Source of the DNA: Glebionis coronaria
Lineage: Eukaryota; Streptophyta; Magnoliopsida; Asterales; Asteraceae
Direction of reading: 5' to 3'
Assembly: GCA_025667525.1 (NCBI GenBank)
Contig: CM046882.1
Span: forward strand, 26,067,394 to 26,131,393
DNA: 64,000 nt
Shown here: positions 33,370-46,537 of the stretch, piece after piece
Position numbering within the stretch: position 1 is the first letter of the stretch
Layout of the letters: each line of letters starts with the position of its first letter
The notes under the pieces: model-generated
What the model saw: only the letters and a program-made list of their open reading frames with translations
Databases searched by the model: none
Told to the model about the DNA's origin: nothing
Made by a program: the position numbers and the translations under genes

Positions 33370-35227
33370 GAGTAATAGGTGTCACGAAGAGGTTTCTTCT
33401 CTTCACTTGTGCCACCTCAGCGTCACATCATCTCAACTAACCAAAACAAAAACCAACTAAGCACCATCTCACTCACAACCTGTCTCTCTCCTCTTCACTT
33501 GGGTCCCACCATTCACCATTTTATTTCTTTTTTCATTTTTCACACAAAATAAAAATTCATTTCATAAAAATAAAAATTACAAATACTTCAAATAAAAATA
33601 CAAATACTTAAAAAAAATACGGAAAAAAACAATACGGAAAAAAAGAACAATAAAAATACGCTCGATTATTCATGGTTGCTCTTGTGCCCAGAGATGCTCA
33701 ATGAGGTTCAGTTGAAGGCTTGAATGTACTTCTCTATCTCGGAGTTCTCTTTGTTTCCTGCGACAGATTTCACATCGCTCGACCCATGACCGTAACAAAT
33801 GGTTTCCAAGAGGGATGTACATTTCAGCTGCTTCGGATATCGCAAACCTTTGATTCTTGAAAATCATGTTATGCAAAATGATGCACGTGTACATGATTCT
33901 GCGTAGCTTGTTCACAGTCCAAGCACGCGCCGGTTGAGCAATTATACGCCATCATCCTTGTAGGACACCAAATGCCCTTTCAATATCTTTCTGGGCACTT
34001 TCCTGACGCCTTTTAAATAGAGCGATTTTGTCATCGCGTGTTTGGCTGAATGACTTAACAAAACATGACCATTGAGGGTAAATACCATCTGTAAGGTAGT
34101 ACCGTCTTTCGAATTGCTGCCCGTTTAAAATATACGGTGCCATTGGTTCGTTGTCAGCCAAAAGGTCGTCGAACAACGGTGAATGATGCAGCACGGTAAT
34201 ATCATTATTCGCACCTGCAACCCCGAAAAATGCATGCCAAATCCACAAATCGTATGATGCAACAACTTCTAGAATGATGGTTGGCTGTTTTTTATCACCT
34301 CTCCCGAATTGCCCGTTCCACCCTTTGGGACAATTCACCCATTCCCAATGCATACAATCAAGGCTACCTAGCATCCCCAGAAACCCATGAATCGTATTAT
34401 GTGCGCTGTACAACCTTTGAACGTCATTTGGGTTAGGCTTTCTTAAAAACTCGGGCTGATACAAATCTATAACACACATACAAAAAAAGTTCAGACAATC
34501 GCCCGCACAATGTTCCCCCATTTGCAAGTACTCATCTACCCCATCCGCCACTGTGGCGTTTGCCAATTGGCGAAGGGCGGATGTGCATTTCAAGATGACA
34601 CTCATACTTTTCATACCCGTAACATCATATCGAATAGTAAAAAAGTGAAAATGATTGGGTAAAGGATTATTTGTTGCACAATAAGTTTCAATACCTTCAA
34701 CTATTTCCAAAAATAGTTCCCGTCTCATGCGCTATCGTTTTCTGAACGTTTCCTCCGTATATTTCGGATTTGGACTAAAATAATCCTCCATTAAACGTTG
34801 TTCGGCGACTTCACGTTCACGCCAAATGTATCTACGATGCTGCTGAACTTCATCTTCTTCATCTTCGATAATCTGCATCACCATTTCGTATTCTTCCATA
34901 TCTTCGAGATCGGACGGATTGGAATAATCAGACGAGGTACTCATTTTTTTGAAAGTTTGATTAAAAGTTTTTGTGAAAAGATTTGATTGAAAGTGTTTGT
35001 TGTGTGTGTGTGTTTTAAGATAAAAATAAGTGGTATTTATAAAAAAAAGTTATAATTTTTTTAAACCGTTGCTGAACGGATATATTTGCAGCTGGGGCCC
35101 ACAAATCTTCTCTTTTCAGCTCGTTGATTTCTGGCGAATAGGGAGCGGCGAAGGGGGTGGGTGTCACGGCGAGCACCGGCGAGGGTGCCACCTCGGACCG
35201 GCTCCCTCGCCGTGACACCGTTTGCTC
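33370..35227 (-). mobile_element. Complete PIF/Harbinger element
   Basis: Terminal inverted repeats GAGTAATAGGTGTCACG (left) and the complement of GAGCAAACGGTGTCACG (right), flanked by the 3-bp duplication TTA at 33367-33369 and 35228-35230, the characteristic Harbinger target. The interior holds one transposase frame on the minus strand. The second Myb-like ORF of autonomous Harbinger elements is not seen, so this copy would need help even without its stops. Confidence 0.92.
33670..34944 (-). pseudogene. Harbinger DDE transposase, two in-frame stops
   Basis: A single frame of 425 codons from ATG 34944 to the stop at 33670, interrupted only by TAG at 34732-34734 (after TFRKR) and TGA at 33952-33954 (after AFGVLQG, where relatives have Arg, consistent with CGA to TGA). 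The catalytic residues are visible: Asp in GSLDCMHWEW, Asp in GANNDITVL, Glu in IERAFGVLQ. The N-terminus is acidic, and helix-turn-helix-like sequence surrounds TSALRQLANAT. Length and domain order are normal for plant Harbinger transposases. The element has decayed very little, with no frameshift seen. It would cut and paste at TTA or TAA sites if both codons were sense. Confidence 0.9.
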
Positions 35228-35291
35228 TTAGCTCACTTGATATACACTTTCCAAAAACTTATAAACTCAGTGAAATTTTCTTTGTGTTTTC

Positions 35292-36099
35292 TGAAAGTTT
35301 ATGGACTTAAAAATCGATAGTCGTGTGATAGGATCGAACTCGAGATCACGGGATTGCACACATTAGGTGAAGAGTTAATTTATTTATTAAATATATTTAT
35401 TAAATATATTTATTATATATTTATTAAATCAAACTGTAGCTAACGATCGTTAAGTATTTAAAAGTTAAGTATTAAACGACCGTTATAGAATGTTAAAGAA
35501 GCTAAAAGGAGGTGTCGGAAATGTTCCGGAAACCTCTTTTGGGGGTGGTGTATATCCGGCCTAAATAGGGATACAAAAGAGAAGGAAAAGATTTTGTTGC
35601 TTTATTTTGTTTAAACCTTGGAAGAGAAGTTTTCCAAGGTGTATATAAACAAACCAAAAGCTTCATAATTTTCACCTCATATCTCTCTTTCTCTTGCTCA
35701 AACCGCCAGCCATATACCCTCTTTTAGGGTTCCTCTTTAATTTTCAATTAAGCTATTCTAAATCTAGTCCTAGCCCCTCTCTAGGGTTGTTGGGTAGATC
35801 TTCCATAGACTTGGAAGCTCGGTTTGTTCGTGCTAGACTCACGGTTAACTCGCCGTATCACGTGTGTACAAGATCGTGGTGTAATCTTGCTTTAGATTAC
35901 ATCCTGGTAGTGTTCGTGATCTATCTCTACCGGTGACCGTTCCGTCGACTTGTAGATCTTGCTAGGATAAAGGTATGTAACCCTAGCCTTGATTAATTAT
36001 AATCGTGTTAATTAAAGATCTTGTTAATTTGCTTCCGCTGTGTGTTCTTTGATCCATATTAGGGTTTTACTTAATTGTTATGGTAAATATAAACCTTCA
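35292..36099 (+). repeat. Copia-1 5' LTR
   Basis: TGAAAGTTTATGG to AAACCTTCA. TATATAAA at 35642-35649. The LTR pair differs by scattered substitutions and small indels (for example near 35450 versus 42605), indicating some age. Confidence 0.92.
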
Positions 36100-36100
36100 G

Positions 36101-36114
36101 TGGCATCGAGAGCC
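36101..36114 (+). other. Copia-1 primer binding site
   Basis: TGGCATCGAGAGCC, one base after the LTR. It departs from the common copia TGGTATCAGAGC at the fourth base and by a one-base shift. Confidence 0.65.
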
Positions 36115-37610
36115 GTTTTAACATGATTATAATTATCAAGATATAAAGTTTTTTTAACTAATTGATTGGTGTTAATAATTACATGTTGTTTTTTAGGTTT
36201 TATAAAAAAATAGTTTTTTTTTGTTTTTTGTTTTTTTAAATTCGGATCTGCCAAATTTTTATAAAAAAAAATAAATTTTTTTTGGTAAACCCTAAAATTA
36301 CATGGTAATTAAACTTTAGATGGTTTGCATGAATTAATTTTTATGTCATTTGTGGTTACGATCCGTAGTTTTTTAATTGTTAAGAGAATGTGGGAGATCC
36401 GTAATAAACATGCATGTTTCTTACGGATCATATAATTTTGATTGCTATTTGCTTTATTTGATTCAAAGTTTTAAATTAGGGAAGACTTTTTATGTTCATA
36501 AAAACCCTAGATTTAATGTTCTTTAAATAAATTGTTATGCATGTGACTATTTGATTTAGTTTTTTTGTACTACTTGTTTTCATGCGTTTTTTAGATTGTA
36601 TGTTGTAAACAAGGGTAATTTTTCTAAGAAAAATAATATGGACTAAATCTTATCAAAATTAATGAATTGTTTTGAGATCTAAATTACATATGATTTGTGT
36701 TGATTAGAATTGCAATAGCAACTTAACGGCCTACTCAATTTTGACATACTATAAAGTGGGTATAACGCACCGCTGGTCAAGTACCCGGTTAAGGAAGGAG
36801 GTGTTATGCTTCAGCACTGACCAAATTCCCGGCTCGCCTGTGCGTCAAAAATTGGAATTACCTACGGTTGTTATTTGTTTAATTCTTTAAGGTTGATTTA
36901 ACTGCATTAATTCACATCCGAAACACAATGAATAAGGTTATTGCTTTGTGCTTTAGCTAAGTTCTAGAAAAAGTACGGTGTGAATTTAGTTGTGTGTAAA
37001 ATCTTTAATTGGTTTAACCAATACCTCAACTTGTAAATATATGATGAACTTTTAGTCTCACCAAAAAGTTTACTAAACATTTTATTTAAACTTATGTTAT
37101 GGAGATGTATGCATGCTTCTCCATACATGTTGACACCAAAATATATACCCTAAAATTTAAGTCATATGCCCTCTAATTGACGAACACTTGAAGTTACAAT
37201 TGTCGTCCTATAAGATCTCGGACGATGTTGTAATGGACAGAAAACTTCATGACTGAATAAGATTGCACATGAAGGTTTTACGTTCTTTAGATTAGTCGAC
37301 TTAATTGAGTTACTCAGTGAGAACTAGAAACTTAAGGCATAAAGTAGGGATAAAACATGTTTAGAATGCAAATGATTTTGGCAATGTAAATCCCTAACGT
37401 ATCTAGAAATTGCAAATTTGTTTTTCAATTATTGTTCAACAAGTTACTGTATTGAATACATTTGTCACTAGCAGATAAATTGATGTGATAAATCTATGTC
37501 AATATGGATTCTAGTTTTTCAAGGAAAATACTATGGTTTCATTACCGGGGTAATTTTATTTTCTTGAATTGTATTATCAAAATACTGTGTTTGAACTTAT
37601 TTCTGTAAAA
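36115..37610 (+). other. Copia-1 untranslated leader
   Basis: Long leader with T-rich tracts. It includes a GC-richer block near 36760-36840 with GGTCAAGTACCCGGTTAAGG and GACCAAATTCCCGGC, which could be structured packaging RNA. No coding signal. Confidence 0.45.
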
Positions 37611-40600
37611 ATGGCTCAACCCGAAAGCAATCTGACAATAAGCTCGGCGTTCAAAGCTTTCTTTGAACGGCCTGGACTTACTGGCCCTAATTTCAATGAC
37701 TGGTATCGCTCACTAAGAATTGTTCTGAGAGCAGCGGGTACTATCAATATCTTGGAAACTCCTTTTCCAGAGGATCTTGCTGAAGGAGTATCTGATGCGG
37801 AAAGGCTTCAACACGCTGCTAACGTTAAGAAGAACCATGAGGTGGCTGCTGTAATGTTAGGGAGAATGGCTCCATCACTTCAAAGGATGTATGAGCTATT
37901 TCCACCTCAGCAAATGCTTGATGAACTCAAGGCTGTGTATGAAACGCCGCAAGCTGTAGAGATCTATGATTTGGTTGATGCTCTACATAGTTGCAAGCAA
38001 GCTCCTGGAAAGTCCGTAAGTGCTCATTATATGGAGATAAGGGGTTATATGGAACAACTCATCGCACTAGGACAACCCTTTGATCATAATATGGCCATTA
38101 ACTTGATCAATAGGTCCCTTAATAAGGACTTCAATGATTTCGTTCCTAACTATAATATGCATTGCACGGGGAAGACGGTTAATGATTTGCATGTAATGCT
38201 CATTGACTTTGAAAAGGGGTTGAAAGATAAGGCATCCACTGCTACTCCTCAAGTACTTTATGTGCAAAAGGGTAGAGTGACGAAACCAAAACCGCAAGTG
38301 AATAAGAAGCAGAAAGGCAAAGGCAAGGTTGATAAGAGCAAACAAGTTGCGACTCCATCAAAACCAAAGCAGAACTTTGTCAAGAAAGGTCAATCTCAGA
38401 AAGATGAGACTTGTCACCACTGCAAGATGACTGAACACTGGAAGAGAAATTGCTCTCTCTATCTCTATGAAATGCAAGAACATAAGAAGAAGGCTGAGCT
38501 AGCTGCTGCGGCATCTTCCGGTAACTTATTTATGATAGAGTTATTTAATCTTTCATACAAATCAAACTCCTGGGTATATGATACGGGATGTGGTATTAAC
38601 ATTTATAATACCCTGCAGGGATTTGAGTTGAACAGGAAGCTTTCCTATGGGGAACAATTTCTGCAAGTGGGCAATGGCGCACAAGCAGCGGTTGAAGCTA
38701 TATGAATATTTAAATTAGTTTTACCTTCGGGTTTAGTACTGTTTTTAAATAATTGTCATTATGCACCTTCAATTGTTAGGGGTGTCATTTCCTTTTCTTG
38801 TATGTTGGATCTTGGATTTAATCACACAATTGATAATAACAGAATTTCTGTTTTCAAAGATGGTTTATTCTATTTTGATGCAATTTCTGTGAATGGTGTT
38901 TTTGAAATTAACATGCATGATAATAATTCCAAGAGGAAAAATAATTCTGTTTTTAACATGAATAAGAAGAGAAAGTTAGACAAGAACTCTTCTTATCTTT
39001 GGCATTGTAGACTTGCCCATATTGCGAAGACTCGCATACAAAAGCTTCAACGTGATGGTCTTTTGGAAAATATCAATGAAGAATCATTTGATAAATTCGA
39101 ATCTTGTATCTTTGGAAAGATGACCAAGAAACCTTTTAATAGCAATATTGAAAGGGCTACTGAACTACTTGGTTTGATACATACTGATGTGTGTGGACCA
39201 CTTAGACATGTGTCAAGGAAAGGTGCTAGCTACTTCTTGACGTTTACCGATGATTATAGCCGTTATGGTTATGTTTATTTACTTAAGCATAAACATGAGG
39301 TGTTTGAAACATTCAAAACGTTTAAAGCAGAAGTAGAGTTACAACTCGGAAAGAAGATTAAAGCTCTTCGTTCTGATCGAGGTGGTAAATATTTAAGTCA
39401 AGAGTTTAAAGATTATTTAAGTGAGAATGGAATTGTTCAGAAACTTACATCCCCATATACTCCACAACAAAATGGTGTATCTGAAAGGAGAAATCGTACA
39501 TTATTAGATATGGTGCGATCTATGTTTAATCTTACAACTTTACCATTATCCTTTTGGGATTATGCTCTTGAATCTGCTGTTCGTATTCTGAATGTGGTTC
39601 CCACAAAGAAGGTTGATAAGACACCGTATGAACTATGGCATGGCAAGAAGCCATATTTGTCTTATTGGAAAATCTGGGGTTGTGAGGCGTATGTGAAACG
39701 TGACTCTGGAGATAAACTCCAACAACGCTCGGTAAAATGTATCTTTGTAGGTTACCCTATGGAAACTATGGGTTACTACTTTTATCATCCGGCTGAGAAC
39801 AAAATAGTTGTGGCTCGGTATGGAGACTTCCTTGAAAATGATCTTGTAAATCAAGAATTCAGTGGGAGAAATTATGATCTTGAAGAAATTCAAGAAGATA
39901 CATTGCCTTCAGAAAATACTAGCGAAAAAATTCCTGTAGAAACAGAAAGTCTGGGAGTTCCACCGGAATTAATTCCTCCACGTAGGTCTCAAAGGGCTAT
40001 ACGTGCGCCAGACAAACTATGTCTTTACATAGAGGATGATGAGGAGGAAGTAGGGGATCTTGGTGAACCTGCTAACTATCGATCCGAAATGTCTGATCCA
40101 GAAAAATCAAAATGGATAGTTGCGCTGAATGAGGAAATGAAATCCATGGAAATCAACGATGTTTGGATTCTTGTGGATGCACCTAAAAATGCTAAAGTAG
40201 TGAAAAATAGGTGGATCTACAAGAAGAAAACCGACATGGATGGTGAAATACAATCCTATAAAGTGCGTTTAGTAGCTAAAGGTTTTACACAAACTTTTGG
40301 CGTAGACTACGAGGAGACATTTTCTCCTGGAGCAGACTTACGAGCTATTAGGATTCTCATAGCTATAGCAGCATACTATGACTATGAGATATGGCAAATG
40401 GATGTTAAAACTACCTTCTTGAACGGTCGCTTAGATGAAGACATCTATATGCAACAACCGGAAGGGTACGTTGATCCTAAATATCCAAAGCGCGTGTGCA
40501 AACTTCAAAGATCTATTTATGGTTTAAAGCAAGCATCACGTCAATAGAATAAGCGATTTGATGAAGAAATCAAAAACTTCGGATTTATTCAAAATCGTGA

Positions 40601-41654
40601 TGAGCCATGTGTATATCGCAAAGCTAGTGGGAGTAATGTAGTGTTCCTAATTTTATATGTCGATGACATATTAATCATGGGAAGTAACATTCCAAGACTT
40701 AAGGAAGTTAAGGATTATCTTGGTAAATGTTTTTCTATGAAGGATTTGGGAGATGCTGCATATATTCTAGGAATTAAAATCTATCGAGATAGGAGTAGGC
40801 GGTTAATTGGTCTTAGTCAAGATGCTTATATTGCTAAGATATTGAAGAAGTATAACATCCATAACTCTAAGAAAGGTTTTCAACCGATGGAGGTTAAGCA
40901 TGAGTTAAGTCATGAGAAAGATGTATTAACACCTGAAGAGGTGGCTTACATGCGGAAGGTGCCTTATGCTTCGGCTGTAGGATCTATTATGTATGCTGTA
41001 AGATGCATAAGGCCTGATGTGGCGTTTGCTCAAAACTTGGTCAGTAGATACCAACAGAATCCAGGAAAGTTCCACTGGACTGCTGTTAAGCATATTCTAA
41101 AGTATTTGAGAAGTATGAAAGATATGTTTTTAGTATTCGGGGGTAAACCAGACACATAATTGAATGTAACAGGATTCTGTGATGCGTCCTGGCAATGTGA
41201 TAAAGACGATACAAAGTCTCAGACGGGTTACGTGTTTGTCATCAATGGAGGAGCAGTTGACTGGAAGAGCAGTAAGCAGAAAACCATTGCTATGCATGCG
41301 CTTCAATCCGAGTACATGGCTGCTTCAGAAGATGCAATAGAAGCTGTTTGGATTCGGAAGTTTATTGGAGATCTTGGAGTGATGCCTTCAATTAAAGAAC
41401 CTATTGATATATATTGCGACAATTCTGCTGCAATAATATTCGCCAATGACCCTGGAGTTATGAAAGGCGCCAGACACTTTAAACGTAGATATCACTACGT
41501 TCGAGAACAAGTGGAAGCTCGAGAAATAAAATAAATAAAAGTTCACACGGATGATAACGTAGCTGATCCTTTTACTAAGGCTTTATCTAGGCCAAAGGTA
41601 GTTAAGCATGCCAAAGCTATTGGGCTGCAACTGGCTAGCGAATTCATGCAATAA
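37611..41654 (+). pseudogene. Copia-1 Gag-Pol polyprotein
   Basis: ATG at 37611 (MAQPESNL) begins 1347 codons in one unbroken frame except stops TGA 38703-38705, TAG 40545-40547, TAA 41157-41159 and TAA 41532-41534. Order: Gag; zinc knuckle CHHCKMTEHWKRNC (38412-38453); protease DTGCG (38580-38594; the usual Ser-His after it is Ile-Asn); integrase zinc part with one Cys of the CxxC pair lost (FESC); DDE core HTDVCGP, RSDRGGKY, NGVSERRNR; RT with DVKTTFLNG and YVDD (40656-40667); RNase H with FCDASW and SEYMA. The polyprotein would package, copy and integrate the element. Four point stops and no visible frameshift is a clean decay pattern. Confidence 0.92.
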
Positions 41655-42452
41655 ATCTGTTGATTAGTATTTGGATAAAGGATGTAAGACATTATTGAAT
41701 TGATGAAATAAAGATTGGATTTCGTTTATTTTTCTGTTATTTGATTTTGTATCTTATTTTACATGTTTTAATCCATGAGCATTATGATGTTTCTAAATGT
41801 CCGTTGTCGATTAATAATATGGGAGTATTATTAAACTAAGACAATTCAAAATAGTGACAGAGTATACTTGAAAGTATATTGGTCAATTTTGGATGATATT
41901 TGATGGATCAAATATTGGACTTATCTCAACTATATGATTTTACTTTATGGATCTTTGTCATTAAGTAAATCATAAATAGTTATCCTTAGACCTGAGATAC
42001 CAGAAAACTGCATTGAATGTAGTGCATTTATGTGAGGTAACCTAACGCTAAACGTAACTGGTAGCTATAAGGGTTATTTTCAGAAGTGTTGCAAAATTCA
42101 TGTGTTTTGTTTGTAGTCGAAATGGGATTCGTTTCCTTCAAAATTATTTTGAAGTATAAATACAGCTGGGCCCCTCGGGGGAGTAGTAAGATGTTTGTGT
42201 GGCCACACCCAAATGTGTTTTGGTAATCTTGCTATATCCGTAAACGAGAAACAGAATAGTTAATGAAAGGAATGACTGAGATCCATATCCTTATTAACGA
42301 TGTATTTGAAATGAAAGGATAATAATAATGATTATATATCATTAAAAGGTTTTGTCCAAGAAACCTTACTCAAGTTGTACTAGTGACATTGTTAGTGTAA
42401 CTAGACGCTAATCAATGTGATCACGATATTTGAATTTTGTCCAAGTGGGAGC

Positions 42453-43261
42453 TGAAAGTTTATGGACTTAAAAATAGATAGTCGTGTGATAGGATCGAAC
42501 TCGAAATCACGGGATTGCACACATTACATGAAGAGTTAATTTATTTATTAAATATATTTATTAAATATATTTATTATATATTTATTAAATCAAACTGTAT
42601 CTAACTATCGTTTTGTAATTGAAAGTTAAGTATTAAACGACCGTTATAGAATGTTAAAGAAGCTAAAAGAAGGTGTCGGAAATGTTCCGGAAACCTCTTT
42701 TGGGGGTGGTGTATATCCGGCCTAAATAGGGAGACAAAATAGAAGGGAAAAGATTTTGTGGCTTTATTTTGTTTAAACCTTGGAAAAGAAGTTTTTCAAG
42801 GTGTATATAAACAAACCAAAAGCTTCATAATTTTCACCTCATATCTCTCTTTCTCTTGCTCAAACCGCCGGCCATATACCCTCTTTTAGGGTTCCTCTTT
42901 AATTTTCAATTAAGCTATTCTAGATCTAGTCCTAGCGCCTCTCTAGGGTTGTTGGGTAGATCTTCCATAGACTTGGAAGCTCGGTTTGTTCGTGCTAGAC
43001 TCACGGTTAACTCGCCGTATCACGTTTGTACAAGATCGTGGTGTAATCTTGCTTTAGATTACATCCTGGTGGTGTTCGTGATCTATCTCTACCGGTGACC
43101 GTTCCGTCGACTTGTAGATCTTGCTAGGATAAAGGTATGTAACCCTAGCCTTGATTAATTATAATCGTGTTAATTAAAGATCTTGTTAATTTGCTTCCGC
43201 TGTGTGTTCTTTGATACATATTAGGGTTTTACTTAATTGTTATGGTAAATATAAACCTTCA
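42453..43261 (+). repeat. Copia-1 3' LTR
   Basis: Pairs with 35292-36099. TATATAAA at 42804-42811. Preceded by polypurine tract AAGTGGGAGC. The 800 bp between the last codon and this LTR are non-coding. Confidence 0.92.
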
Positions 43262-43266
43262 TTTTC

Positions 43267-46146
43267 CCCAACAAGTCGTATGGAGTGGGGGTGCTTGTAA
43301 CAAACTGCCTTAGATATAAGGAACTAAAAAATGTTCGTTTTCGACCTGTTCTGATGATGTGCTCTTTGCTCGCGTAGCTACATGAAGGAAAAAGAAAAGG
43401 ACCACTCTATTACTTTGAGAGGAGAATCGTTGGTTTGACCGACAAACTACGTGGGAAATACGAGATCTAGGCAAGCCGCTACATGTTCTCTCCCTGTCAT
43501 TGAACGATAGGAGTTGACATATAAGAGTATCAACTTGAGCGCTTCCTCGAAATATAAAACGGCGAAAGAACGCCTTCTCACTCGTGCTATGGCTGTGGGA
43601 ATAAATTTTGGTGGGTAGTTGAAAAATCTTTGAAATATTTAGTATTCAGATTTGATGAGAAACTTCATTGTAAACACAAAAAGTGTGATTGTCATGGAAA
43701 CATCAACAAGATTTTGGTCTCTATGTTTTCAGATCGTCTTTGTAGCCATATGTGGACACATAGTAATCTCTACCTAATATTATTCTAAATTAATACACAT
43801 ATATTTATCACTTATGTACGTACTTAGTCATCATTTGTTAAAGAAAAAATTAAAGAAAAAATTGTTATCTAAAAGTGTCATTGAAAGTCAAAGTCAAACA
43901 ATACTAGGTTTTTTATTGTTTAAGCTTTTAGAGACAACGTCGTCTCTAAAAGTCTCATTGCCAAATCGATCGACTCTTGACATTTCGGTTTCAAATGTCA
44001 CATTTCATATACCTAGGATCTATATTTAAACTTTACTTTCTGCATATTAGTTTTCTCAAACTAATAAGCATAAAGCAACACTAAAAGAAAAATGTTTGGC
44101 TTGTATCAATCAACATTCTAAATATAAATACACATTTGATGAGGCTATATATCTTTAACCACACCATGATGACCTACTTAATTGATGCATGCACATATAG
44201 TAGTATAGTAGCTTGCTAGGTTAAAAGCATACAAGTAATGATCCATGAAAGAAATTATGCACGCATAATTGAGATTGACATTTTTGAGGATTAATGATGA
44301 TAAAGATCACGGTTTAATAATTTTAACTTATTACTTGGGTCCCATGCCTTTAAAATTTACCTTGCTTGAATGCCAATTAACCCCTAATTCAGGGTGTAAT
44401 AGTATCGGCGAAGCGAGTGTAAAAAAAGTTGAAGCCAATACGGATGTCTATCTTAGCGCGTGATGGGTGAAAAAAAGTTTTTCGGTTAAAAACTTCACTT
44501 AATGAAAACGATGAAAACAAATCAAAACGGTCCCGGCGCCTTTTTTTATTATTTGTTGTACGTGAATGTGTGTATAATATATTATAACTAACGTTAATAG
44601 TTGGTCTAGTTCCACGATAAAAGAGCTCTGTTTCCGAACAGATTTATCCATTAGTAATGGAATCACATTAGTAAGAATATAGGCTCATACGTTTCCCTCG
44701 ATATTTATTATCTAAAACAAACAACACACGCCACACGTAAATAGAAACGCAATTACTCTTTTTTTAAGGTTATGTTGATGACTAGACAAATTCAAACCCT
44801 CGTGTGTGAGCGAGAGGGCTAGTAACAACGGTGACACGTGACACATGCCTCACTCTCGTGTCATGATTCAACCTCATGACGCTTCGCCTAGCGGTGCTAG
44901 ATCTTTGTAGTTGTGTCCCAAATGTTTTTTCATAAATGTCATCTAATCAAATATGAGTTTGTTCTGAGTTCTTTTCAAAATATAAAACTTTCCTTGGTAT
45001 GAATGAGGATAAAAATACTATTGCTAAAGCGTTGATTTATGGCAATCTTTGTTTTTTCCTTACTGGTGAAAAGACATTTGTATTTCAATCATAGATGCTC
45101 TTGTTAGATTTGATTTCCTAGTACATTACATTATTACATTAGTATAGTACGATATTTTATTTATAAGAAAAAAAAATTGTTTTGGTAATTATACGATAAG
45201 AAAAAATCAATCTTATTATCTAAAAACACATAAAATGCCAACTAGTTACATGTTCAATAACAAACAAACATGTTGAAAATAACAATCTAATTAACCATCG
45301 ATTAATTTTATTTAGACCAACTACAAGCTAAAAGGTGACCGACTATTCGACTGTCGATTTACGATTTTTACAACCTCTTATAGTTACGATCAATTTTTTA
45401 GACAATGGTGTAACAAAAAAGAAAGAAAGATACGATGATTATGCATCTCGACAATTAGGCAACAAATCTTTAGGAACGAAGTATGAACACACGTGTGATG
45501 TGTTTGATCATCATTGCATAGGTTTCACTTTGCATGATTATGAGTATTATGATACTATCTTTTAAGCCTAAAAATCATGCATTCCCTAAAAACCAATGTC
45601 CTTTTGTGTTATTAAAACCTTGAACATAATTCATTAAATAAATCCCAAAATGTTTGCATGCAAGCTCCACAAAATGTGTGAGTTGATGAATATTTTGATG
45701 TCTTTTGCACTAGTCATTATTTACCTCACAATGAATAATTTTGATAATTATTTTGACTTAGTGAGACACTAACTAGAGTAAGCAAAAGTCGAAGTTCAAA
45801 CCTTTAACTTTTTATCCACAAAATCTATCGAGTAAATTCATAGGTTTTTCGAAAGTGGATACCAATTGACCTAAGATGACGGAGCCAGGGTGATCCGCAG
45901 ATGCCCTAAAAACCTATGAATTTTTTGAATGTTGCTAATTTTAGAAAAGAAATTGATTTTTTCCAAATAAATCTAAAATGCACCCGATTCATTAAAATGT
46001 CTCTACTTTTCGTTTAATGTTTTACTACTATTTTACATTACGGTTAAAAATACTTTTACACTTAATCATGCATGCAGGATATCTAAGCTTGCTAAAATTG
46101 CATGTGATATTTTCAAATGATAAATATGTATCAATGTTTGAAGTAT
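43267..46146. other. Unassigned 2.9-kb region between Copia-1 and Copia-2
   Basis: No long frame or known motif. 43270-43620 is less AT-rich than its surroundings and might be a decayed gene or small element. 44780-44930 holds a G-box-like ACACGTGAC. 45840-46010 resembles, weakly, the GGTGCA/CACCCGAT-containing foldback at 28146-29137. Short frames at 44269-44463 and 45335-45565 have no recognisable product. Confidence 0.35.
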
Positions 46147-46151
46147 ACTAT

Positions 46152-46525
46152 TGTTAAAGATAAGCTTTACTTAAGCTGTAGGGGTCAAAGTGTAAACTTC
46201 ACCAAACTTGAAGGGGCTAAATGGACTATAGGTCAAAGATAAGGACGGAAGAGCAAGATTGAAGAAATGAGCTATATAACCTATCTCACCTAACTTTGGC
46301 TATTCAGTTTTTCAGTTTCTGTGTGTGTAAAAAGTGTGTGATTCGTTTTGAGTGATCTTTATCTTGTTTGATCAAAGTTTTATTGTTCTTTCTTTCTGAT
46401 TGTAAAGATTGTGGCTATCTAAGCCTTTCATTGATATATACTCTAAAAGTGAGTCAAGGAGAGGTTGGTTGGGTTCACTTATACATCTGTGTTGTTGATT
46501 CTGGTTTGATTCATAAGTTTTTACA
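46152..46525 (+). repeat. Copia-2 5' LTR (374 bp)
   Basis: TGTTAAAGATAAGC to AGTTTTTACA. TATATAA at 46273-46279 is the likely promoter box. Confidence 0.94.
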
Positions 46526-46537
46526 TGGTATCAGAGC
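46526..46537 (+). other. Copia-2 primer binding site
   Basis: TGGTATCAGAGC, the standard initiator-tRNA-Met site of plant copia elements, abutting the LTR without a spacer. Confidence 0.9.

Larger units (their letters stand above)
35292..43261 (+). mobile_element. Copia-1: complete Ty1/copia element, single frame with four stops
   Basis: LTRs 35292-36099 (808 bp) and 42453-43261 (809 bp), duplication TTTTC at 35287-35291 and 43262-43266. Primer site TGGCATCGAGAGCC at 36101, a variant of the copia TGGTATCAGAGC site. Polypurine tract AGTGGGAGC directly before the right LTR. A 1.5-kb leader precedes gag. Gag-protease-integrase-RT-RNase H order is that of copia. Confidence 0.93.

Noticed and set aside
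44805..44860. G-box-like ACACGTGAC as a promoter element
   Set aside because: There is no gene downstream within a sensible distance; a single 6-bp core is expected by chance.
45335..45565. 76-codon open frame as a small gene
   Set aside because: No family resemblance, no promoter or splice context; it fits chance in AT-rich DNA.
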